Source: an uncultured Dialister sp. (lineage in GTDB: Bacteria > Bacillota > Negativicutes > Veillonellales > Dialisteraceae). Taken from it: DNA of 64,000 nucleotides. Positions 1-7,540 of the stretch are shown here, one piece after another. The DNA is taken from assembly GCA_900547785.1 (NCBI GenBank), contig URIB01000003.1, positions 104,972 to 168,971 of the forward strand. Reading direction: 5' to 3'. Numbering within the stretch: the first letter of the stretch is position 1; each line of letters starts with the position of its first letter. The notes under the pieces were generated by a model. The model ran no database searches, was not told the DNA's origin, and saw only the letters and a list, made by a program, of their open reading frames with translations. Both the position numbers and the translations under genes were made by a program.

Positions 1-228
1 AGGACCTATCCCGTGCGAGCGGATAATGACCGCTTCATTTGTTATTTCATTCACACTTTTTACGGCAGCCACTCCGCGGTCTGCCAATTTTTTTACCACT
101 TGGGGGTTATGGATAATAGGTCCGAGTGTAACTGTTTTCTTGCCCGAAACAGCTGCTTTTTCCGCAATTTTCATTGCTTCCCGGACTCCATAACAAAAGC
201 CCATCACTTTAGATTTATATATTTTCAT
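1..228 (-). CDS. ispH: 4-hydroxy-3-methylbut-2-enyl diphosphate reductase, N-terminal part
   Basis: This is the first 76 codons of an IspH/LytB protein; the gene runs off the left edge. IspH is the last enzyme of the MEP isoprenoid pathway and uses a 4Fe-4S cluster to make IPP and DMAPP. The translation starts MKIYKSKVMGFCYGV and carries the family's first cluster cysteine (GFCYGV, Cys12), the LGPIIHN segment with its histidine, and IIRSHGIGP. It lies downstream of cmk and plsC on the same strand, a gene order common in Firmicutes. In some relatives IspH is fused to S1 RNA-binding domains; that part would lie outside the window. Confidence 0.93.
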   Translation of the reverse strand, partial: MKIYKSKVMGFCYGVREAMKIAEKAAVSGKKTVTLGPIIHNPQVVKKLADRGVAAVKSVNEITNEAVIIRSHGIGP

Positions 229-294
229 CTGTCATTTTTTCCGTCTTTTTTATTTTATATAAATGATAGAACAAGTTTGTTATAAAAAAAATCA

Positions 295-918
295 TTACCC
301 ATGCATTTTCATTTTTGCCTGATATGCATCTGTAAGCTTTTGGATTTCTTTTTTTACAATATCATTCAATATTTCAACAGCTTCGTTGTCCGCCTTTTGC
401 TTTTCTACATTTATCGGCGAACCTATTAAAACGGCCAGAGGCCCTTTTTTACGAGGCATATCCGCAGATCCCACAACTGCCACGGGAATCACCGGCGTCC
501 CTGTCATCAGGGCCAGCGATGCCATGCCAGAATGAAAACGTCCCAGCCCGTTTTTTTTGATTCGTGTCCCTTCAGGAAATATGCCCAAAGCATTTCCTTC
601 CTTCAGTTCTTTAACCGCCCGGCGAATTGCCGTTCTGTCGACAGAGCCCCGTTTGACGGGAAATGTACCGAATTGTTTTAGAATCCAACCGAATAACGGA
701 TTTTTAAACAGTTCTTCTTTCGCCATGTAATGGACAACACGGTTTGTAATAGCCACCCCGACCAGAGGCGGATCGAAATAACTTTTGTGATTAGGTGCGA
801 TAATCACGGCTCCCTCTGACGGGATATGTTCCCGCCCCTCTATATGAAGACGATACATTCCCAGAAATATAATATTCAGTCCCCATCTTACAATTGTATA
901 AAAAAACTGCTTTATCAT
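295..918 (-). CDS. plsC: 1-acyl-sn-glycerol-3-phosphate acyltransferase
   Basis: A 207-residue lysophosphatidate acyltransferase that makes phosphatidic acid at the inner membrane. The catalytic NHX4D box is seen as NHKSYFD (about residues 43-49), and the glycerol-phosphate-binding FPEGTR box follows near residue 115. A hydrophobic N-terminus (MIKQFFYTIVRWGLNIIFLG) would anchor it. Its length is normal for short bacterial PlsC proteins. It starts 13 bases after cmk ends and is probably co-transcribed with cmk and ispH. Several acyltransferases share this fold, so the exact acyl acceptor is inferred from family and context. Confidence 0.9.
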   Translation of the reverse strand: MIKQFFYTIVRWGLNIIFLGMYRLHIEGREHIPSEGAVIIAPNHKSYFDPPLVGVAITNRVVHYMAKEELFKNPLFGWILKQFGTFPVKRGSVDRTAIRRAVKELKEGNALGIFPEGTRIKKNGLGRFHSGMASLALMTGTPVIPVAVVGSADMPRKKGPLAVLIGSPINVEKQKADNEAVEILNDIVKKEIQKLTDAYQAKMKMHG

Positions 919-931
919 CTGTATACCACCG

Positions 932-1609
932 TTACTTACCGTTTATTTCTATTTTTTCATGACAAGTCCGAATTATCGCCTCTGCCGTTTCCTCCAGAGA
1001 CATTTTGCTGTTATCAAGAAGAATGGCATCCGCTGCCTTTCGGAGAGGTGATACTTCTCTGTGACTGTCCTGCCAATCCCTGTTTTCTATATCTTTTTCA
1101 ATTTCCGCCAGGGTAATTTCAGGATGTATTTCATGAAGCTCCTTATAACGGCGGAGTGCTCTTGTTTGGACTGATGCAGTTAGAAATATTTTTACGTCCG
1201 CATCAGGAAGCACGGTCGTTCCTATATCTCTCCCGTCAAGAACAATGCCGCCTAAAGCCGCCTGTTTTCTCTGTATCACCACCATGGCTTCTCTGACCTT
1301 ACCGATTGCAGCCACTGCAGATACTTTGACAGAAACCTCCGGTTCTCTGATAAAAGGAGTCACATCTTCTCCATTCACGGAAATCCGTATTCCCTCCTCC
1401 GAGGGACTCACGGTCATGTGGAGATTTTCCACTAATTTTATAATAGCTTGTGTTTCCGTAACACCCTGTTTCATCACTTCATACGTGACCGCTCTGTACA
1501 TCGATCCCGTATCTAAGTAGGCATAACCCAAACGGCGCGCCACAATTTTGGCCACACTGCTTTTTCCTGCTCCGGCAGGGCCGTCAATGGCAATCGCTAT
1601 ATTACGCAT
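932..1609 (-). CDS. cmk: (d)CMP kinase
   Basis: A 225-residue cytidylate kinase that phosphorylates CMP and dCMP. The P-loop GPAGAGKSS comes at residues 9-17, followed by the NMP-binding region (YLDTGSMYRA) and the DGRDIGTTVLP segment typical of Cmk. The start used here, MRNIAIAIDGPAG, follows a strong AGGAGGTGAAG ribosome site. A longer reading frame begins at 1702 but would overlap the flavoprotein gene by about 100 bases. With the chosen start the overlap is 8 bases. It sits in the usual Firmicutes neighbourhood with plsC and ispH. Confidence 0.94.
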   Translation of the reverse strand: MRNIAIAIDGPAGAGKSSVAKIVARRLGYAYLDTGSMYRAVTYEVMKQGVTETQAIIKLVENLHMTVSPSEEGIRISVNGEDVTPFIREPEVSVKVSAVAAIGKVREAMVVIQRKQAALGGIVLDGRDIGTTVLPDADVKIFLTASVQTRALRRYKELHEIHPEITLAEIEKDIENRDWQDSHREVSPLRKAADAILLDNSKMSLEETAEAIIRTCHEKIEINGK

Positions 1610-2861
1610 CCGCTTCACCTCCTGCGGCGGAAAGAGCGGCCAGTCTTCCTGTAGAAAAAGCCGCCTGAATATTATACCCGCCGGTAAACGCATGGATATC
1701 AATCACTTCACCGGCCAGATATAAGTTTTTTATCAATTTCGATTCCATAGTGGAAGAATCAATTTCTTTTGTCGCAATTCCGCCGGCCGTCACAATAGCT
1801 TCTTCTATGGGCCGGGTTGCAGAAATCGTCACCGGCAACCTCTTGATGACCTGCCGCAATTTTGTCCTTTGTGCTTTAGTAAGCTCCGCAACCGGCAAAG
1901 TTTCAGAAATCCCCGCCACAGCTAATACGGCGTGAATCATTCGTTGAGGAAGAAGATCCTGCATTGCGTTGTCTATTTGCTTTAAGTGATATTCTTTAAA
2001 ATCCCGGAGCAGACGCTTATCCAACACCTCTTCTGTCAGTGCAGGCTTTAAATCAATAAAACCCGTCACGACATATCCTCGGGAAAGCCATAAGGAAACC
2101 GTATCACTTTGGGTAAGAACTATCGGACCGGAAATTCCGAAATGGGTAAAAAGCATTTCTCCGAAAGCCTCTGTTTTTCTCCGTCCCCCTGCCGAAAGAG
2201 AAAGCGTCACGTTTTTAAGGGACAATCCTTGCAGATCCTTGCAATAGGGTTCCTTACATACCAAAGGAACAAGAGCCGGTCTCACGGGAACAATCGTATG
2301 TCCCAATTCCGCTGCCATAGCGTATCCGTCTCCCGTAGAACCTGTCCGCGGATAGGATTTACCGCCTGTGCAAAGAATCACCGCATCAACAGAATATCTT
2401 CCTTTTTCCGTTTGCACGGCAATGACTTTTTTGTTTTCTGTCAATATATGCAAAACCGGTTCGGACAAGTGAAGGCTCACTCTCTTTTTCTCAAGAAGAT
2501 TCATAAATAGATGCCTGACTTCCTGTGCATCGTCACTTGCAGGAAATACACGGCCTCCCCGTTCCACCTTTGTTTTTAGTCCCCATGCATGCATAAGTGC
2601 GAGTAAATCCAGATTGGAAAACTTGTGATACGCACTGAAAAGAAATTTACCGTTTCCCGGCGTTTTAGAAATAAAATCCGTAATCGGTGCCGAATTGGTA
2701 ATATTACAACGCCCTTTGCCGGTAATCCCCATTTTCAAACCGACTCTGTTCATTTTTTCAAACAGAAATACTTCCGCCCCCGCTTCTGCCGCTGTCACTG
2801 CCGCCAAAAGTCCTGCTACACCGCCGCCGATGACAGCGATTTTCTTATTTATGGAGTTCAT
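1602..2861 (-). CDS. NAD(P)/FAD-dependent oxidoreductase, BaiN/HI0933 family
   Basis: A 419-residue flavoprotein of the HI0933/YhiN/BaiN family. The N-terminal dinucleotide-binding motif VIGGGVAGLLAA (residues 10-21) is followed by the family signature MGITGKGRCNITNS near residue 44. A C-terminal FAD-contacting segment, LYLAGEVIDIHAFTGGYN, lies near residue 384. Family members are flavin-dependent reductases; one has been linked to bile-acid dehydroxylation, but most have unknown substrates. It overlaps rluB by 17 bases and cmk by 8, so it belongs to a tightly packed operon. The ribosome site GGAGGT lies inside the end of rluB. Substrate unknown. Confidence 0.85.
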   Translation of the reverse strand: MNSINKKIAVIGGGVAGLLAAVTAAEAGAEVFLFEKMNRVGLKMGITGKGRCNITNSAPITDFISKTPGNGKFLFSAYHKFSNLDLLALMHAWGLKTKVERGGRVFPASDDAQEVRHLFMNLLEKKRVSLHLSEPVLHILTENKKVIAVQTEKGRYSVDAVILCTGGKSYPRTGSTGDGYAMAAELGHTIVPVRPALVPLVCKEPYCKDLQGLSLKNVTLSLSAGGRRKTEAFGEMLFTHFGISGPIVLTQSDTVSLWLSRGYVVTGFIDLKPALTEEVLDKRLLRDFKEYHLKQIDNAMQDLLPQRMIHAVLAVAGISETLPVAELTKAQRTKLRQVIKRLPVTISATRPIEEAIVTAGGIATKEIDSSTMESKLIKNLYLAGEVIDIHAFTGGYNIQAAFSTGRLAALSAAGGEADA

Positions 2862-3564
2862 ATAATTTTTTGACCTCCGCTGTTGTGAGCCTTCGGTAAC
2901 TTCCCCGAGTTACATCTAAAGAAAGGAAGCTGTATTTAACACGCTTCAGACCGAAGACGGGATAATGATAGGCTTCCATCATCTTGCGGATTTCCCTGTT
3001 TTTCCCTTCATGGAGAATCATTCTGATATAGCTTTTATTTTTTTCCTTATCATATTTAACTACTTCAATTTCACAAGGAGCGGTGATTCCGCTGTCAATT
3101 TTCACGCCTTTTTCCATTTTGGCAGCTAATTTCTCTGAGAATTTCCCTCGGACAACCACCTCATATTCCTTTAAGACCTCATGACTCGGATGAGTCAGAA
3201 TGTAGTCCAAATTTCCGTCATTGGTCATAAGGAGCAGTCCCTCCGAATGATAATCCAGACGACCGACAGGAAAAATCCGTTCTCTGATACGTCCGAAATA
3301 GTCCATCACCGTACGGCGGCCTGCGGGATCGGAAACCGAAGTGATGACATTGTCAGGTTTATTAAAAAGGAAATAGCGGAGCGGCTCGGGCTTGACCACA
3401 CTCCCGAGCGCTTCAATTTTATCTTTCCTCGGGTCCGCTTCACTCCCCAATTCCGTAACTGTCCGCCCGTTCACGCGGACTTTTCCTGCCTTAATCAGCT
3501 CTTCCGCTTTTCTGCGGGAGCAAACACCTGCTCTGCTTAATATTTTCTGTAATCTTTCTTTCAA
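2845..3564 (-). CDS. rluB: 23S rRNA pseudouridine synthase, RsuA/RluB type
   Basis: A 239-residue pseudouridine synthase. An S4 RNA-binding domain covers residues 1-60 (LQKILSRAGVCSRRKAEELI), followed by the RsuA/RluB catalytic domain with the active-site aspartate in GRLDYHSEGLLLMTNDG (about residues 101-117). The start codon is TTG, preceded by AAGGAGAT at good spacing and overlapping the stop codon of scpB. Firmicutes commonly carry this enzyme downstream of scpAB. It most likely modifies the helix 89-93 region of 23S rRNA as RluB does, but RluB-type and RluE/RsuA-type specificity cannot be separated by eye. Confidence 0.9.
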   Translation of the reverse strand: MKERLQKILSRAGVCSRRKAEELIKAGKVRVNGRTVTELGSEADPRKDKIEALGSVVKPEPLRYFLFNKPDNVITSVSDPAGRRTVMDYFGRIRERIFPVGRLDYHSEGLLLMTNDGNLDYILTHPSHEVLKEYEVVVRGKFSEKLAAKMEKGVKIDSGITAPCEIEVVKYDKEKNKSYIRMILHEGKNREIRKMMEAYHYPVFGLKRVKYSFLSLDVTRGSYRRLTTAEVKKLYELHK

Positions 3565-4094
3565 AATAAATCTCCTTCATCAGGCTTTTCTACCCAACGC
3601 ATTTTAAGTTCGTTCACACTCGATAAGCCTGTACATGTCAAGAAACGTTTCGTCGTACCGTACAGAATAGGCCGTCCCGGAACATCAAGACGCCCTCTTT
3701 CCTCTACCAATTCCTTTTCAAGAAGCGTAGCCAATATCCGTCCCGCCGAAACACCGCGGATTTTTTCTATTTCCGCCCGTGTCACAGGCTCTTTCACCGC
3801 AATGACCGCCAAAGTTTCTAAAGCCGCCGCCGAAAGAGACGTTTGCTTTCCCAGTGTATCTGTCAGCCATGCATCATATTCTTTTTTTGTGGTAAGCGCC
3901 CATCCGGCTCCTGTTTCATGAAGCATGATGCCTGCATCGTCTTTTTCATACTTTTTCTCCAGAAGAGCTAACGCTTTTTCTATTTCCACGGAACTTTCGT
4001 CCACCGCTTCCGTCATTTCTTTCATTGTCACCGGATCTCCTTTGACAAAAAGAAAGGCTTCCAAAAGTGCCGCCAGCCGTTCCGTTCCTCTCAT
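3561..4094 (-). CDS. scpB: segregation and condensation protein B
   Basis: A 177-residue ScpB with two winged-helix domains; it is a partner of ScpA and SMC in chromosome condensation and segregation. Typical stretches are LLEAFLFVKGDPV at the N-terminus, ETLAVIAVKEPVTRAEIEKIRGVSAG in the middle and RPILYGTTKRFL near the C-terminus. It overlaps scpA by an ATGA and rluB by three bases, so translation is probably coupled across the three genes. Confidence 0.94.
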   Translation of the reverse strand: MRGTERLAALLEAFLFVKGDPVTMKEMTEAVDESSVEIEKALALLEKKYEKDDAGIMLHETGAGWALTTKKEYDAWLTDTLGKQTSLSAAALETLAVIAVKEPVTRAEIEKIRGVSAGRILATLLEKELVEERGRLDVPGRPILYGTTKRFLTCTGLSSVNELKMRWVEKPDEGDLF

Positions 4095-4801
4095 GGCTTG
4101 CCCCCCTCCAGCACAAGTCCCGTCACCGTATCTTTTAATAAAACCTCACCCAGACGAATCAGCTCCAAAACAGCCATTAGCGCCACGGCAAGATGAAGTC
4201 TGTTTTTTCTTTTCCCGAAAAATTCCATAAGTCCTACCTGTTTATGACTCCGCAAAGAATGCCGCAAATCCTCTATTTCCTCTTCAAGAGACGCCTCATC
4301 ATGCTCCAATATTGTTTCCTCCGGCTCCTTGATGGCGTCATAAAGAGAAAAAAAAGCCGCCGACAGCTTCTGCAAAGAAATTTTTCCTGTATACTGCCCG
4401 CCCTTTACCTCGGACGGCGCTTTGGTCCGGTATATTTCCTCTTCTTCTATCAAAGCGCCGATTCTGGCGCTGATTTCTTTCATACGTTTAAATTCTTCTA
4501 AAGATCTCGCCAGTTCCTGACGGGGATCCTCCGTTTCGCTTTCATCTTCCTGTTTCCGTTTAGGAAGAAGCATTCTTGACTTGATGTACACCAGCGTCGC
4601 CGCCATTGCAAAAAAACTGCTGCCCAAATCCAGATTAAACGCTTGAGCCTGCCGCAAATAATCCAAATACTGATCGGTAATTTCATGAATGGGGATATCG
4701 TGAATTTCAATTCTGTTTTTGGTGACCAGATGAAGCAATAAATCCATTGGTCCTTCATACACGGGAATGCTGACCTGATAATTGCTTTCCAATTCCTCCA
4801 T
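4091..4801 (-). CDS. scpA: segregation and condensation protein A
   Basis: A 236-residue kleisin, ScpA, which bridges the SMC heads and binds ScpB. The N-terminal kleisin signature VYEGPMDLLLHLVTKNRIEIHDI is present. An acidic linker lies around residues 95-110, and a C-terminal winged-helix segment (VALMAVLELIRLGEV) follows. The start MEELESNYQVS is chosen because GGTGGAGGGG sits just before it. An in-frame ATG 54 bases further upstream lacks a good ribosome site. scpA is the first gene of the scpA-scpB-rluB run. Confidence 0.93.
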   Translation of the reverse strand: MEELESNYQVSIPVYEGPMDLLLHLVTKNRIEIHDIPIHEITDQYLDYLRQAQAFNLDLGSSFFAMAATLVYIKSRMLLPKRKQEDESETEDPRQELARSLEEFKRMKEISARIGALIEEEEIYRTKAPSEVKGGQYTGKISLQKLSAAFFSLYDAIKEPEETILEHDEASLEEEIEDLRHSLRSHKQVGLMEFFGKRKNRLHLAVALMAVLELIRLGEVLLKDTVTGLVLEGGKP

Positions 4802-4907
4802 AACCCCTCCACCCGAGTTTTCTTTGCCAAAAGGCGATGCGTTTTCAAACTCCATATTACCACAGGAAAATTACATTCACAAACGAAATCCGCTTTGCTT
4901 TTTCTTT

Positions 4908-4916
4908 TGTTATAAT
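4908..4916 (+). promoter_or_regulatory. extended -10 promoter for the decarboxylase gene
   Basis: A TGT followed by TATAAT (4911-4916) forms an extended -10 element about 35 bases upstream of the start codon. No good -35 box is seen at 17 bases. The scpA promoter must lie in the same 150-base divergent gap. Confidence 0.5.
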
Positions 4917-4951
4917 GAAATAAATTTGAATTTCAGGAGTGATTTCATACA

Positions 4952-6775
4952 ATGAATGAGAAGGAAATCAAAAAACTTCCACCGTTCACGGCTGCTTTGA
5001 TCCGTCATGCGGAAGAAAAGCAATATCCTTTCGATACCCCCGGTCATCATGGCGGTGAATTTTACAACTTAACGGAAGAGGGAAAAATATTCACTCAATT
5101 CTGGGGTTCTCCCATGTTTAAAGGCGACATGTCCGATTCCGATGCGGAGCTGGGCGATCCGTCATCCCACGAAGGGCCGGCGGGTATGGCGGAAAAATTG
5201 GCGGCCCGCACCTTTCACGCCGACAAAACATGGTTTGTTCTCCACGGCACTTCCGTTTCCAACCGTATCTGTTGTGAAGCACTGCTCTCACCGGGCGATT
5301 TGGTTTTATTCGACAGAAACAATCACAAGTCCATGTATCAGGGAGCGATTCTCCGCTCCGACGTCACTCCCGTCTATATGGAATCCGTTCGCTTTCAAGG
5401 CGGCATTATCGGCGGACTTTCCTCCAAAGGACTGCAAAGAAAAACACTCCGTGAAAAAGCCGGACAAATGGATCCTGAAAAAATGAAAAAAAAACACCCT
5501 TACCGTCTTGCTTGTCTGCAACTTGCCACCTATGACGGATTCATCGCTGACGCCAAATATTTCATTGACCTGCTCTCCCCACTCTGTGACTACATTATTT
5601 TTGATGCGGCCTGGGCAGGCTATGAGTCTTTTATTCCTTTACTTGAATCCTTCAGCCCTCTTACGCAGGCTCTTAAGAAATCCCACGCCGGCATTTTAGT
5701 CACCCAATCCGTTCACAAACAGCTTGCCGGATTTTCGCAAGTATCACAAATTCATAAAAAAGACAGCCATATTCGCAGAAAAAAACAATACCTTCCTGAT
5801 GACGTAATGGACAATGCGTTTCTCATGCATATTTCTACCAGTCCCTACTTCCCTCTTTTTTCTTCCCTTGAAATGAATGCTTTCATTCATAAGAAAAAAG
5901 GAAAAGAATTATGGGAAAAAGCACTTCGTTTCGGTATAGAAACAAGAAAAAAAATAATCCGCCGCTGCCGCTTCATTCATCCCCTGCTTCCCAAAAAAAT
6001 AGACGGACTTCCCTGGGAATCTTACGATACGGAAATAATCATGAACGAACGGAGCTTCTGGGATTATAAGCAAATGTCAAAAGAAGCGCATGCCCGCCGT
6101 GTATCTCCTCATTACCTCATCGATCCGTGCAAAATCTTACTCACCACCCACAGAGGAAAGAAAAAAATCCCCGCCCCGCTTCTTTCCATGTATCTGCAAG
6201 AACGACACATCACACCCGAAAAATGCGGACTCCATTCGATTTTGTTTTTAGCTCAGCCGGGAGATACGGAAGAAAAAGCGGCTTTCCTTGTATCCGCTCT
6301 GGAAGAATTTGAAACGACAGCCCTCAATCAACCGGTCAAAGAAGTTTTTCCCCGCCTCACCCGTACCTATGATATGACTGTCAACGAACTTTGCACCTCA
6401 ATAGAAAAATTGATGGACACACATAATGCAGGAGCTTTGGAAGAAAAAATTTTTGTCCTGACAAAAGAAATGAAAGGCATCCGCGGAAAAGAAGCGACTG
6501 ATCATTTTATAAAAGGGAATCGCAAGCTTCTCCCTCTGAAACAACTGCAAGGAGAAATCGCCCTTGAATGTGCCATGGTCTATCCGCCGGGAATCTGTGC
6601 CGTTGCCGCCGGGGAAAAATGGACAAGCGCCGCAGTCGATTACTTCATCTTTGTAGAAAACTATATCAATACCTTTCCCGATTTTGCTCCTGAATGCGTG
6701 GGCCTTCACATCAAAGAAAAAAGAGGAAGAAAAAAAATATATGCCTGGGTTCTGCCGAAGAAACATAAACCGTAA
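4952..6775 (+). CDS. PLP-dependent Orn/Lys/Arg-type decarboxylase
   Basis: A 607-residue fold-type I PLP enzyme of the Orn/Lys/Arg decarboxylase family, which removes CO2 from basic amino acids to give polyamines. Seen: TPGHHGG (29-35), the substrate/cofactor segment GTSVSNRICCEALLSPGD (99-116), the cofactor aspartate in FDAAWAGY (217-224), the Schiff-base lysine in TQSVHKQLAG (Lys256), and a C-terminal domain (from about 400). It is shorter than inducible SpeF/CadA/AdiA enzymes (700-750 residues) and lacks their N-terminal wing domain. The start follows AGGAGTG. Substrate is unresolved; PotE at 48.5 kb makes ornithine one plausible candidate. Confidence 0.82.
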   Translation: MNEKEIKKLPPFTAALIRHAEEKQYPFDTPGHHGGEFYNLTEEGKIFTQFWGSPMFKGDMSDSDAELGDPSSHEGPAGMAEKLAARTFHADKTWFVLHGTSVSNRICCEALLSPGDLVLFDRNNHKSMYQGAILRSDVTPVYMESVRFQGGIIGGLSSKGLQRKTLREKAGQMDPEKMKKKHPYRLACLQLATYDGFIADAKYFIDLLSPLCDYIIFDAAWAGYESFIPLLESFSPLTQALKKSHAGILVTQSVHKQLAGFSQVSQIHKKDSHIRRKKQYLPDDVMDNAFLMHISTSPYFPLFSSLEMNAFIHKKKGKELWEKALRFGIETRKKIIRRCRFIHPLLPKKIDGLPWESYDTEIIMNERSFWDYKQMSKEAHARRVSPHYLIDPCKILLTTHRGKKKIPAPLLSMYLQERHITPEKCGLHSILFLAQPGDTEEKAAFLVSALEEFETTALNQPVKEVFPRLTRTYDMTVNELCTSIEKLMDTHNAGALEEKIFVLTKEMKGIRGKEATDHFIKGNRKLLPLKQLQGEIALECAMVYPPGICAVAAGEKWTSAAVDYFIFVENYINTFPDFAPECVGLHIKEKRGRKKIYAWVLPKKHKP

Positions 6776-6810
6776 CGAATTTTCCATCAGTACCGCCATC
6801 CACCGATAAT

Positions 6811-6839
6811 TTGACAGTTTTTATTTATTTAGTTATAAT
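6811..6839 (+). promoter_or_regulatory. rpsD promoter
   Basis: A perfect sigma-A type promoter: TTGACA (6811-6816), a 17-base spacer, then TATAAT (6834-6839). It lies about 50 bases upstream of rpsD, which is transcribed alone here. Confidence 0.9.
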
Positions 6840-6889
6840 TATAAAGCTATTTTATTTATAGCTATATTTTTAGAGAGGTGATACACACA

Positions 6890-7483
6890 ATGGCAACAAA
6901 CAAGAATCTCCGTTTTAAGACGAGCAGACGTTTCGGCATGAATATCTACGGCCATCCGAAAGCGTTAAAACGGCAGCCCGCTGAAACCCGCCAGAAGAAA
7001 ATGTCTGAATACGGTATGCAGCTGGCAGAAAAACAGAAAGTCAAAGCGTTATACAATCTTCTTGAAAGACAATTCTATCGCTATTACGATAAAGCAAGAA
7101 GAATGTCCGGCATCGTAGGTGAAAACCTGTTATCCCTTTTGGAAACAAGACTGGATAACCTGGTATACCGTGCAGGCTTTGCCCGTTCTATCCGTCAGGC
7201 ACGCCAGATGGTCACTCACGGGCTCATCCTCGTCGACGGGAAAAAAGTGGACATTCCTTCTTATCCCGTACGTCCCGGCCAGGTCATCGTACTGAAAGAA
7301 GCTTACAGAGCCAATGAAATGTTCAAGCAATCTTTCCAACAGACAAAGACCTTTGATCTGCCCTACATTGAAAAGAGTTTCGACAACTGGTCTGCGACCT
7401 TGGTACGCACACCGCTCCGCGAAGAACTTCCTTACAAAGACGAAGTCAACGAAACGCTCATCGTCGAATTGTACTCGAAATAA
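6890..7483 (+). CDS. rpsD: 30S ribosomal protein S4
   Basis: A 197-residue ribosomal protein S4, a primary 16S rRNA binder. The S4 RNA-binding domain is seen at residues 88-150 (LLSLLETRLDNLVYRAGFARSIRQARQMVTHGLILVDGKKV). The start MATNKNLRFK is chosen because GAGAGGTG precedes it by nine bases; an upstream GTG reading is not needed. It lacks the N-terminal zinc-binding cysteines of some S4 forms (the C-minus type). S4 often represses its own translation, but no clear operator structure was recognised in the short leader. Confidence 0.96.
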   Translation: MATNKNLRFKTSRRFGMNIYGHPKALKRQPAETRQKKMSEYGMQLAEKQKVKALYNLLERQFYRYYDKARRMSGIVGENLLSLLETRLDNLVYRAGFARSIRQARQMVTHGLILVDGKKVDIPSYPVRPGQVIVLKEAYRANEMFKQSFQQTKTFDLPYIEKSFDNWSATLVRTPLREELPYKDEVNETLIVELYSK

Positions 7484-7494
7484 AATTTATACAA

Positions 7495-7533
7495 TAAAAA
7501 ATCCGGTTCCATACGGTTCCGGATTTTTTATTG
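7495..7533. terminator. bidirectional terminator between rpsD and the trimeric autotransporter gene
   Basis: A-tract, ATCCGG stem, loop, CCGGAT and a T-tract. The symmetry means it can serve both convergent genes. Confidence 0.85.
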
Positions 7534-7540
7534 TGCTTTT

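Noticed and set aside
1245..2510. Plus-strand frames over cmk and the flavoprotein gene
   Set aside because: Both minus-strand genes are well supported by motifs and overlaps; the plus-strand frames show none.
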